Shown: in pieces, positions 42,430 through 50,337 of the stretch | Layout of the letters: each line of letters begins with the position of its first letter | Numbering within the stretch: the first letter of the stretch is position 1 | Assembly (NCBI GenBank): GCA_964444835.1 | Contig: CAYUIT010000011.1 | Coordinates: 1-64,000, forward strand | Direction: 5' to 3' | Length of the DNA stretch: 64,000 nucleotides | Origin: CADEED01 sp964444835 | GTDB taxonomy: Bacteria; Pseudomonadota; Gammaproteobacteria; Steroidobacterales; Steroidobacteraceae | Program-made: the position numbers and the translations under genes | The notes under the pieces: generated by a model | What the model saw: only the letters and a program-made list of their open reading frames with translations | The model's database searches: none | What the model was told of the DNA's origin: nothing

Positions 42430-43002
42430 ATGCGTACTTGGATGTTGCTACTCGTCGGCGTCGTTGCATCGCTCACGGCCACCGCGAGCGACACCGCAAA
42501 GCCGAAGGCCGCGCGCTTTCATTTGATGAGCACCGACATTGCCGCTGGCAAGTCGATTGGCGAAGCGCATGTGTTCAATGGTTTCGGCTGCAGCGGCAAA
42601 AACATTTCGCCCGCCCTGCGCTGGCACGACGCACCTGCGGGCACCAAGAGTTTCGCTTTGATGGTGCACGACCCCGACGCACCCACCGGCAGCGGTTGGT
42701 GGCACTGGGTGGTCTACAACATTCCGGCGAGCGCCACGAGCCTCGCTGCCGGCGCGGGCACTGAAGACGGCAAGGCGTTGCCGGCGGGCGCCGTGCAAGG
42801 CGTGACGGATTTTGGCGTTCGCGGCTACGGCGGACCTTGCCCGCCCGCGGGCACGAAGCCGCATCGCTATTTCTTTCGGCTCCATGCGCTGAAGGTCGAC
42901 AAGCTCGACCTACCGCCGAACGCCACCGCCGCTTTTGTCGGCTACAACGTCAACGGCAATACGCTCGCGGTCGCCGAGCTCATGGCGACGTATGGTCGTT
43001 AG
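42430..43002 (+). CDS. YbhB/YbcL-type phosphatidylethanolamine-binding protein, secreted
   Basis: 190 residues; ATG chosen before the signal peptide 'MRTWMLLLVGVVASLTATAS', with AGAGG upstream. PEBP signatures: 'CSGKNISPALRWHDAPAGTKSFAL', 'HDPDAPTGSGWWHWVVYNIP' and 'GYGGPCPPAGTKPHRYFF', read in pieces. Periplasmic relative of the Raf-kinase-inhibitor family; ligand unknown. Its last 23 bp overlap the convergent DUF3616-like gene. Confidence 0.92.
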   Translation: MRTWMLLLVGVVASLTATASDTAKPKAARFHLMSTDIAAGKSIGEAHVFNGFGCSGKNISPALRWHDAPAGTKSFALMVHDPDAPTGSGWWHWVVYNIPASATSLAAGAGTEDGKALPAGAVQGVTDFGVRGYGGPCPPAGTKPHRYFFRLHALKVDKLDLPPNATAAFVGYNVNGNTLAVAELMATYGR

Positions 43003-43996
43003 TCGTTAGCGGCAAGAAGCCGAACGCACCGCCGTACGCTTCGTCGTCGGTCGCAAAGAACCAGCGATCGTCCGCGAGGCGTGCGAGTGCCTCCACTTTG
43101 ACGCCATCCAGGCGCCAGCGCACCGCGCCCGGCTCGATGGCCACCGGCGCGGCACTGCCGTCGGCCAGTCGCGCAATCGGATAGATGCGCGACTCGAACG
43201 GCCCCGCATCGCCTGGATCACGCGTCGCACTCGCCCAGACGACACCTGCAGAATCCACCGCAAGATCGGCAATGGCGCGCACACCAGGCATGTCGCGCCA
43301 ATCGCCGGGAGCGCGGACTTCGAGCCCGGCAAGACCGGCAGCGTCGCTCGTGATTTGCATCGTGTCCGGGTTCAACGCGAACCAGCGCAGCGCGCCGAAC
43401 GGCGACTCGCGCGAACCGCCGCGATCGCCTAACAACACAAGAATCTGCGCAGCTGCGGGTGCCGGCAGGCACGCGAGCCCCTCATAATTCGCCGGATCCG
43501 CGATCGGTGTCGCCTCGGGTGAACGCGGCAAGGTCGCGACACCCTCAACGATTACCCGCCAGCCGTCTGCGGCATTGCCGGTCACGCTCAGATGGATCAA
43601 ACGCGCCGGCGCGCCCGTGCGGTGGCTACTCTCGACCGCCAAGAAATGGTTGTCACCGCCCGGCAGGCGGCACAGCGCCTCCAAGTCATCGGCCATGCGC
43701 CCGCGCCAATCCGACACCGTCACGGCGTGATAGCGAGCGGGCCCGAGCGCGGGTAACTCGATCACGCCCAAGCGTGGCAGCGTGGCATCGAACTTCGCAT
43801 CGTGTACGACCAATATCGCAGCGCCGAACGGCGCGGCGCCGCTGAAGCCTGGCCGCGTCCATTCGGCACCCGCGATCGGCTCGGGCGCTGCGGCCCGTGG
43901 CGCCACGCTCTGGCAGGCCGCGAAGAACCCGCAGACCGCCGCGACGGCAAGCGCGCGAATCGGCGCAGACGACAACGACGCAATCAAGCGCAACAC
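42980..43996 (-). CDS. DUF3616-like secreted beta-propeller lipoprotein
   Basis: 338 residues from GTG with a GGAG-like site upstream. Lipobox 'FFAACQ' gives a lipidated Cys near residue 23; no Asp at +2. The body shows propeller-like repeats: 'DDLEALCRLPGGDNHFLAVESSH', 'YEGLACLPAPAAAQILVLLGDRG', 'VRAIADLAVDSAGVVWASATRDPG', 'KVEALARLADDRWFFATDDE' (each shown in part). This matches the 'EGla...l.vigS' pattern of DUF3616/esterase-like-phytase families, with which I place it tentatively. Third gene of a minus-strand operon after the methyltransferase and the 109-residue gene. Confidence 0.7.
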   Translation of the reverse strand: MLRLIASLSSAPIRALAVAAVCGFFAACQSVAPRAAAPEPIAGAEWTRPGFSGAAPFGAAILVVHDAKFDATLPRLGVIELPALGPARYHAVTVSDWRGRMADDLEALCRLPGGDNHFLAVESSHRTGAPARLIHLSVTGNAADGWRVIVEGVATLPRSPEATPIADPANYEGLACLPAPAAAQILVLLGDRGGSRESPFGALRWFALNPDTMQITSDAAGLAGLEVRAPGDWRDMPGVRAIADLAVDSAGVVWASATRDPGDAGPFESRIYPIARLADGSAAPVAIEPGAVRWRLDGVKVEALARLADDRWFFATDDEAYGGAFGFLPLTTNDHTSP

Positions 43997-44010
43997 CTCG
44001 CGCTCCCTAA

Positions 44011-44340
44011 CTACTTCCGCAACGGCAAGGTCCGCAAGGGCTTGAACACATCCTCGACGAACTGATTGCGCCGTGCTTTCCACGCCGCGGCCACCTCGGG
44101 ACTCGGCTGATAATGCTCAATCGCCTCGCGCGTCACCACGCCACGCTCGGCGAGCAACTGCTCGACCACTAACAAACGCTCACGGTCGACCCACACTTGC
44201 GCCGCGAGCTCCACGACCATGCGCACGGTCGCGTCGAGCACGGGATCGGGCAAGTACACCGGATTGTCGCCCGCGATGGGCGTCCCCGTTTCGGGCGTCT
44301 GCTCACTATCCACGTTGTGCGAATCCGTACTCGTGCTCAT
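44011..44340 (-). CDS. Hypothetical protein, 109 residues
   Basis: Cytoplasmic, acidic N-terminus and helical C-terminus: 'PDPVLDATVRMVVELAAQVWVDRERL', 'LLAERGVVTREAIEHYQPS', 'WKARRNQFVEDVFKPLRTLP'. No domain recognised; the 'vreai...Y.P....' piece resembles small helper subunits encoded beside methyltransferases. ATG overlaps the stop of the upstream methyltransferase by 4 bp (ATGA), so coupled translation is likely and a joint role is plausible. Confidence 0.75.
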   Translation of the reverse strand: MSTSTDSHNVDSEQTPETGTPIAGDNPVYLPDPVLDATVRMVVELAAQVWVDRERLLVVEQLLAERGVVTREAIEHYQPSPEVAAAWKARRNQFVEDVFKPLRTLPLRK

Positions 44341-45431
44341 CGGACGGCGTACCAGTGCTTCATGTAGCCGGCGCCGCCAGAGCGATCAGGCAGCGGCACC
44401 GCTTTGACGAAGCTGAAGCCACTGTCGCGCAAGATCGCCGCCAGATCGCAATCGCAGAAGTCTTGCGAGTACGGCTCACCGTTGTGGCGCGCATCGAAGT
44501 AGCGGTGGTAACGCTGATACGGCGATTTCGTCGCAGTCTCGGTGAAGTCGTACACCGCAAATACGCCGCCCGGGCGCAGCACACGCGCTGCCTCGCGGCA
44601 CGCCGCTTTGACGATCCGCTGCGGCAGTTCGTGAAACAGAATGAAGGCAAACACGAGATCGAAATGTGCCGCCGGGAAGCGCGTGTCCTCTGCGAGGCGC
44701 TGCATGAACGTCACGTCGCTGCCCATCATCGACGCACGGCGATGCGCCGCACGCAGCATCGGGGCGGAATGGTCGATGCCGATCACCTCCGCGGCCGGGA
44801 ATCGCGCCTTGAATGCCGTGGTGCTTTGCCCCATCGAACACGCAAGGTCGAGAATGCGTCGCACCTCGCCCTGCTGCGGCGGCGGCACGAAGCCGACGAG
44901 CTTGTCGTGCAGTTCGTCGTGATCGTTGTCGCCCCGGAAGAACACCTTCGTACCGTAGTGGTACATGAAGCCGGCCAGCGGGTCCTTGTGATAGCCGCCG
45001 GGCTGCAAGTGGAAATGCACGTTGGTATAGGGCGGATGGACGAAATTTGGATCGAGCACCAGCTTCGCCGGGCCGCGCGCATCCCACGCCTCGAGCTCGG
45101 CTAACAACTCGGCCCGCTGCGCCGCAAACGAGTCGCGCAGCTTGAACCACTGCATCTCCTGCTGCGTACGCGTCAGTCGGTTGCGCAGATGCGTGATCGG
45201 CATGCTCTCGAGGAACGCGCGAATCTCCTCGACGTCCGTAAAGGGCCGACCGCGCCGCGCCTCTTCGGCGACGGCCGCATCGTTCAGGCGCTTTTCAAAT
45301 TCGGTGCCGGAGCCCAGCAAGTATTCGCGAAAGCCTTCGACGAAATCGAGATACGCGCCATCGGCGCGCGTCGCGAGAGTCGGCAGCGTTTCGGCGGCAG
45401 TGGCAGTTGTGGCAGTCATCTGTATATCCAT
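44337..45431 (-). CDS. SAM-dependent methyltransferase
   Basis: 364 residues from 'MDIQMTATTATAAE'; the second Met (45419) is equally good. N-terminal helical extension of about 130 residues ('DFVEGFREYLLGSGTEFEKRL'), then a class I methyltransferase: 'ILDLACSMGQST' as motif I, 'EVIGIDHSAPMLRAA', 'FDLVFAFILFHELPQ', 'VLRPGGVFAVYDF'. The Met/Gln/Arg-rich late part resembles UbiE/Coq5-like enzymes. Substrate unknown. First gene of the operon running down to 42980; divergent from the DUF937-OmpA gene. Confidence 0.88.
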   Translation of the reverse strand: MDIQMTATTATAAETLPTLATRADGAYLDFVEGFREYLLGSGTEFEKRLNDAAVAEEARRGRPFTDVEEIRAFLESMPITHLRNRLTRTQQEMQWFKLRDSFAAQRAELLAELEAWDARGPAKLVLDPNFVHPPYTNVHFHLQPGGYHKDPLAGFMYHYGTKVFFRGDNDHDELHDKLVGFVPPPQQGEVRRILDLACSMGQSTTAFKARFPAAEVIGIDHSAPMLRAAHRRASMMGSDVTFMQRLAEDTRFPAAHFDLVFAFILFHELPQRIVKAACREAARVLRPGGVFAVYDFTETATKSPYQRYHRYFDARHNGEPYSQDFCDCDLAAILRDSGFSFVKAVPLPDRSGGAGYMKHWYAVR

Positions 45432-45552
45432 ACACACACGGGTCTGCCCAGACTTTACCACCTGCGTTCGACGTCAGTGGCTGCGGAACGAAGCGTCCCG
45501 GGAGGCAATGCAGGCATAATCACGCCGCCCATTCTCGCGACCGGAGCCGTCC

Positions 45553-46923
45553 ATGAATTTGTTCGATCTCGTAAAGCATCACCTGACGGATGAGGTGATC
45601 GGCAAGATCGCGAGCAATCTGGGCGAAGGTGCGGGTGCCACGCAAAAAGCGCTGGTCGACGGCGTAGTGCCTGCCGTACTCGCGGGCCTCGTGAACAATT
45701 TTGGCAACAGCGAAAATGGCGCTGGGCGATTGCTCGATTTGGTGAATGCTGGCAAGCACGACGGCGGTCTGCTCGCGGATCTCGGCACCGCGCTCGGCGG
45801 CGGCGGCCAAACGGACGCTGTCCTGAACACGGGCAAAAGTCTGATGAGCACGGTTCTCGGCAGCCGCACGGAGGCGGTCACAGACATGCTCGCGAGCTTC
45901 GGCGGAATCCGGCGCAGTTCGGCGGCAGCGCTGCTCAACCTCGCCGTGCCCGTGGTCCTCGGCGTCATCGGCAAGCAAGCCAAGAGCTCCGGCTTGAACG
46001 CCGCCGGGTTGTTAGGCTCACTCGGAGCTGCCAAGAGCATGATGGGCGGCATCGCACCGCCCGGGCTCGCTGCCGCGCTCGGCGTGGCCGACTTGAGCGC
46101 CCCGGTCATGATCTCGGAGCCGACAACCTCGCGCGCGCCGCCACCGGCCGCAGCGTCGGCGAGCAGCGCACCGGCCACAGCTTCGGAAGCTGCGCCTCAT
46201 GCCATCGAAGCACCCGCGGCCGAAGTCCCTGCCGAGCCCGCGCCGTCGAAGCGCGGCTCGATGATTCCGTGGATCATCGTCCCCGTGGCGACCTTGCTCT
46301 TTGCATGGGGGCTCAAGACTTGTCAGGAGAAAAATCCGGCTCCGCCGCCCGCACCCGAAACTGCAGCGCCGCCGGTCCCCGCCGCACCGGCGCCCACGGC
46401 GCCCGCCACGACCGAACCGAGCGCCCCCGAAGCGGAACCGTTGACGCAACCGCCAGCGGACACCATTGCGTCAGTCGAGCCGCCCGCGCCGGCACCCGTG
46501 GTCGAGCTGACGGGAGCTCCCGATTCTGCCGCAGCTCAGTTGTTAGCGTTCTTGCGCGATGGCAACGACACGACGGTGCCTCGTTCGTTCGTGTTGAACG
46601 AGTTGCGCTTCGCCATCGGCACGGCGCAGATCGACGCCGCATCGATGCCGGCACTGACCGACATCGCCAAAGTGCTCGCGGCGTATCCGGCCGTCAAAAT
46701 CGAACTGCAGGGCCACACCGACAGTCGCGGTAATGCCGAGCGCAACAAGACCCTGTCGCAGGCGCGCGCGGATGCCGTACGGAATTCATTGCTCGAACTG
46801 AGTGTGGCGCCGGAAAGTTTGACGGCGATCGGCTTCGGCGCCGACAAGCCGATCGATACCAACGATACCGAAGAAGGCCGCGCGAAAAATCGGCGCACCG
46901 AGTTAGTCGTCGTCGCGAAGTAA
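45553..46923 (+). CDS. DUF937-OmpA fusion, membrane-anchored
   Basis: 456 residues. N-terminal DUF937 (YidB-like, 1-180): 'MNLFDLVKHHLTDEVIGKIA', 'GVVPAVLAGLVNNFG', 'AALLNLAVPVVLGVIGKQ'. Pro/Ala-rich linker, one membrane segment (about 237-256, 'IPWIIVPVATLLFAWG'), a second Pro-rich linker, and a C-terminal OmpA-like peptidoglycan-binding domain (about 340-456, 'ELQGHTDSRGNAERNKTLSQARA', 'IGFGADKPID-N-TEEGRAKNRR'). Layout puts DUF937 in the cytoplasm and OmpA in the periplasm, bound to the wall. Function unknown; DUF937 proteins without the OmpA part are common. Confidence 0.9.
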   Translation: MNLFDLVKHHLTDEVIGKIASNLGEGAGATQKALVDGVVPAVLAGLVNNFGNSENGAGRLLDLVNAGKHDGGLLADLGTALGGGGQTDAVLNTGKSLMSTVLGSRTEAVTDMLASFGGIRRSSAAALLNLAVPVVLGVIGKQAKSSGLNAAGLLGSLGAAKSMMGGIAPPGLAAALGVADLSAPVMISEPTTSRAPPPAAASASSAPATASEAAPHAIEAPAAEVPAEPAPSKRGSMIPWIIVPVATLLFAWGLKTCQEKNPAPPPAPETAAPPVPAAPAPTAPATTEPSAPEAEPLTQPPADTIASVEPPAPAPVVELTGAPDSAAAQLLAFLRDGNDTTVPRSFVLNELRFAIGTAQIDAASMPALTDIAKVLAAYPAVKIELQGHTDSRGNAERNKTLSQARADAVRNSLLELSVAPESLTAIGFGADKPIDTNDTEEGRAKNRRTELVVVAK

Positions 46924-46939
46924 GCTGCGAATGGCGGTG

Positions 46940-48115
46940 CTAGAGCGCCGCCGTCACGGGGTTGTACTCGAACAGCCCGAGACCCTCATCGGCCGAGCGG
47001 CCTTTCGAGCGCGCGCTGTAATTGTCAGGGTCGGCGTGGTGAAACTGCTTGCCCGCCTCGCGCGACTGCAGAACGACGAACGTGGCGCGCGGTCGCCGCG
47101 CCTGTTCGTAACGTTGCAAGGCCTCCTCAACCGGTTCCTCTCCAGCCAAGGTACGCGCTAGCACGACCGCATCTTCGATTGCGAGCACCGCACCATGCCC
47201 GAGGAACGGCAACACCGGATGGGCTGCGTCGCCGAGCAAGGTCGTTCGACCCCGCGTCCAATTCGCCAACGGTTCGCGATCGAACAGACCCCACTTGAAC
47301 AGCTGCTCCGGCGGCGTCTGGCGCATGAACGCCAGCACATCTTCGTGCCAACCCGCAAACTCCTCTAACAACTCGGACACGCTGGAGCGAATGGACCATC
47401 CCTCAGCCGTCCAATCGCTGCGCTCGGCAAACGCCACGAAATTGAGCAAGGTCCCGCGACGTACCGGGTAGCGATTCACCAGGTGTCGCGGACCGATGAA
47501 AATGCCGCTCGGCGGATCCAGCGCTTCGGGCGGTACGCGTTCCATCGGCACGAGCCCGCGCCAGGCAATGTAGCCCGTGAACTGCGGATCGCCCGCACCA
47601 AACAAGCCGTGCCGCACGACGGAGCGCGAACCGTCAGCACCCACGAGTACGGCAGCGTCCGTGCGTGTGCCGTTATCGAATTCCAAATACACGCGCTCCC
47701 CGCGCTGCTCAAAACTGCGCAGCCGATGCTCCAAGTGAATCGCGTTGGGATCGTTCGCGCGCACGGCCGCGACCAACGCGTCGTGCAAGTCGGCGCGGTG
47801 AATCAAGTAGTACCGTTCACCGTAACGTTGCAGCAAAGCACTGCCGCGGTTGACTCGGACCAACGGACGACCGTCGCGGTAATGCCGCACCGCTTGATCC
47901 TCGGGCGCATAGGCTTCGCGCTGCAACGTGGCTTGCAAGCCCAAGTGATTAAGGCCATGCACAGCCGTTGGCGACAGCGACAAGCCCGCGCCCATTTCGA
48001 TCAACTGCGGCGCTTGTTCATACACGCGCACGGCGACGCCGGCTCTTTGCAGCGCCAGCGCTGCCGAGAGACCACCGATGCCACCACCGACGATGACTAC
48101 CTCTTTTCGATACAT
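46940..48115 (-). CDS. FAD-dependent monooxygenase (3-hydroxybenzoate 6-hydroxylase/salicylate hydroxylase type)
   Basis: 391 residues from 'MYRKEVVIVGGG'. Para-hydroxybenzoate-hydroxylase fold: dinucleotide site 'VVIVGGGIGGLSAALALQRAG' (about 5-25), 'AAVLVGADGSRSVVR' with the DG motif, 'TTLLGDAAHPVLPFLGHGA' with the GD motif binding FAD ribityl, and 'ALQRYEQARRPRATFV'. Hydroxylates an aromatic acid using NAD(P)H and oxygen. Convergent with the DUF937-OmpA gene, 16 bp between stops; no ring-cleavage genes adjacent. Confidence 0.9.
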   Translation of the reverse strand: MYRKEVVIVGGGIGGLSAALALQRAGVAVRVYEQAPQLIEMGAGLSLSPTAVHGLNHLGLQATLQREAYAPEDQAVRHYRDGRPLVRVNRGSALLQRYGERYYLIHRADLHDALVAAVRANDPNAIHLEHRLRSFEQRGERVYLEFDNGTRTDAAVLVGADGSRSVVRHGLFGAGDPQFTGYIAWRGLVPMERVPPEALDPPSGIFIGPRHLVNRYPVRRGTLLNFVAFAERSDWTAEGWSIRSSVSELLEEFAGWHEDVLAFMRQTPPEQLFKWGLFDREPLANWTRGRTTLLGDAAHPVLPFLGHGAVLAIEDAVVLARTLAGEEPVEEALQRYEQARRPRATFVVLQSREAGKQFHHADPDNYSARSKGRSADEGLGLFEYNPVTAAL

Positions 48116-48258
48116 GCGTCGGCGCCGCATGAGGACGGCGCGCCCTGGAATCCGTTAGGACGCGTATCTACTCATGCGGCGCACGACTCCGAGAAGCCGC
48201 GAGGCTTGTCTGGTCCGAGATGCGGATAACGTCATCCGTCAGGCGAACGAGCGGCACG

Positions 48259-48915
48259 CTAGCGCTGGCGCCCGAGTTGATCTAAACGGAATACCACGCG
48301 CACGGAGTACCAGTCAGGGAAGGCAACGCCGTCGCGCGTCGCGGCCCGCAAGCGCCAGCGTTTGGCCTCGGCGAGTGCGGCGGCATCGAGCCGTGCGTGA
48401 CCCGTACTTCGCTCGATGCGCGCATCGCCCACACGGCCGTTCGGTAATACATACACGCTCACGACGGCAGCACCCTCCTCGTTCATCCGAATGGAGGCTG
48501 CGGGATACGGCGGTTGCGTCAGCGGATAGCGGCTGTCGACTTGCACGGCCACGAGCTGCGTGGGAGGCCCGACGTCGGCTCCACTGCCGGCGCCATCACT
48601 CGTGCCGGGCGACTCATCGATGACGGTTGGCGCTGTCGTGTCGGCATCGTCCTGTGCCTTGTCGAAATCGAGCTCTTTCGGAATCCAATCGTCGACGCTC
48701 ACGCCGCCTGGCACGACCGGCCTGTGCTCGACGATCACCGGCGGTTCCACGCGCGGCTCAACCGTTGCCGTGATGACCGGCGGCACGACGCTCGGTCCGA
48801 GCTTGAGATCGAGCCCTTGGGTAATCAAAACGCCCGCGCCGACGTGCAGCGCCGCGACCAGCATCATGCGACCCGATGCACCGGCGACTCGTGTGCTTGC
48901 CAAATTGCTTGCCAT
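48259..48915 (-). CDS. TonB-family energy-transducing protein
   Basis: 218 residues; ATG with GGGAG about 9 bp upstream. Short cytoplasmic tail, one membrane segment ('MMLVAALHVGAGVLI', about 17-33), Pro/Val-rich spacer ('VEPRVEPPVIVEHRP'), acidic middle, and a C-terminal TonB domain ('YPLTQPPYPAASIRMNEEG-AVVSVYVLPNGRVGDARI', 'LDAAALAEAKRWRLRAA'). Couples proton motive force to outer-membrane receptors with ExbB/ExbD, not in the window. The sequence continues open upstream in frame, but nothing before this ATG resembles protein. Divergent from rimO. Confidence 0.88.
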   Translation of the reverse strand: MASNLASTRVAGASGRMMLVAALHVGAGVLITQGLDLKLGPSVVPPVITATVEPRVEPPVIVEHRPVVPGGVSVDDWIPKELDFDKAQDDADTTAPTVIDESPGTSDGAGSGADVGPPTQLVAVQVDSRYPLTQPPYPAASIRMNEEGAAVVSVYVLPNGRVGDARIERSTGHARLDAAALAEAKRWRLRAATRDGVAFPDWYSVRVVFRLDQLGRQR

Positions 48916-49005
48916 AACGCTCGCTCCCTGTGGTTGCCGTCGCACTCGCGACGGCCGTCTTGGATGGAAACGCAGCGAACCCAGCGCGCGGGTTACGATA
49001 GCGGC

Positions 49006-50337
49006 ATGTCCCGCAAGAACCCGAAAGTCGGTTTCGTCAGCCTCGGCTGCCCCAAGGCCCTCGTCGACTCCGAGCGCATCATCACGCAGCTCCGCGCGGA
49101 GGGTTATGAAGTGGCGGCGTCGTATGACGCGGCTGACGTTGTCGTCGTGAACACGTGTGGCTTCATCGACAGCGCCGTTGATGAATCGCTCGATGCCATC
49201 GGCGAAGCGCTCGAACAGAATGGCAAAGTGATCGTCACGGGCTGCCTCGGTGCGCGCCCCGAGCGCATCCTCGAGCGCCATCCGCGCGTGTTGAAAGTGA
49301 CAGGCCCCCACGCGTACGAAGACGTGATCGGTGCCGTGCATCAGCATCTGCCACCCAAGCACGATCCGTTCACCGACCTCGTGCCGCCGCAAGGCATTCG
49401 CCTCACGCCGCGGCACTACGCGTATCTGAAGATCTCCGAGGGCTGCAACAACAAATGCAGCTTCTGCATTATTCCGGCGATGCGTGGCAAGCTCGCGAGT
49501 CGCCGCATCGACGACGTGCTGCGCGAGGCCGAGAAGCTTGCCCGCGCTGGCGTGAAAGAGTTGTTAGTCATCTCGCAAGATACGAGCGCGTACGGTGTCG
49601 ACATCCGCTATGCGAGCGGCGAATGGCGGGGTAACGCCTATGACACACGCTTCCTCGATCTCGCGCGCGGCCTTGGGGAGCTCGGCATTTGGGTGCGCAT
49701 GCACTACGTGTACCCCTACCCACACGTCGACGACGTCATTCCGTTGATGGCCGAAGGCCGCATCCTGCCGTATCTCGACATCCCGTTTCAGCACGGCTCG
49801 CCGAGCGTACTGAAACGCATGCGCCGCCCGGCACATGCCGAGGATGTCCTGGAGCGCATTCGTGCGTGGCGCCGTGTGGCGCCGGATCTCACGATCCGCA
49901 GCACATTTATCGTGGGCTTCCCGGGCGAGACCGAGGCTGAGTTCGCAGAGTTATTGGACTGGCTCGACGAAGCCCAGCTCGACCGCGTGGGCTGCTTCAA
50001 GTACTCCCCGGTCGAAGGCGCCACCGCCAATGCGCTTGCCGACCATGTGCCTGCGGATGTGCAGCAAGCGCGCTACGAGCGGTTCATGGAACGCGCCTCG
50101 GCCATCAGCCGCGAGCGCCTCGCGCGCCGCGTCGGCCGAGAAGAGCGGGTGCTGATCGATGCGCTCGACGGGAAGCTCGCGATCGGCCGCACCCGCGGAG
50201 ATGCGCCGGAAATCGATGGAATCGTCCGCATCAAGGGCGGCGGCGCGCTGCGTGTCGGCGAGTGGGCCGACGTGCGCATCACGGGCGCGAGCGACTACGA
50301 TCTCGAGGCCAAGCCGCTCGTTGCGGCCCGCACCTAA
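49006..50337 (+). CDS. rimO: Ribosomal protein S12 methylthiotransferase
   Basis: 443 residues. UPF0004 domain with cluster Cys C15, C51, C80; radical-SAM motif C147-x3-C151-x2-C154 ('EGCNNKCSFC'); C-terminal TRAM domain ('RVGREERVLIDALDG', 'VRIKGGGALRVGEWADVRI'). Adds a methylthio group to Asp88 of S12. The conserved 'SLGCPKALVDSE' opening distinguishes RimO from MiaB. Upstream in-frame codons before the ATG show no family similarity. Convergent with glmS: the two stop codons abut with no base between. Confidence 0.97.
   Translation: MSRKNPKVGFVSLGCPKALVDSERIITQLRAEGYEVAASYDAADVVVVNTCGFIDSAVDESLDAIGEALEQNGKVIVTGCLGARPERILERHPRVLKVTGPHAYEDVIGAVHQHLPPKHDPFTDLVPPQGIRLTPRHYAYLKISEGCNNKCSFCIIPAMRGKLASRRIDDVLREAEKLARAGVKELLVISQDTSAYGVDIRYASGEWRGNAYDTRFLDLARGLGELGIWVRMHYVYPYPHVDDVIPLMAEGRILPYLDIPFQHGSPSVLKRMRRPAHAEDVLERIRAWRRVAPDLTIRSTFIVGFPGETEAEFAELLDWLDEAQLDRVGCFKYSPVEGATANALADHVPADVQQARYERFMERASAISRERLARRVGREERVLIDALDGKLAIGRTRGDAPEIDGIVRIKGGGALRVGEWADVRITGASDYDLEAKPLVAART

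Noticed and set aside
48916..49416. Upstream extension of the TonB frame
   Set aside because: Antisense to rimO; membrane segment and ribosome site fit the ATG at 48915.
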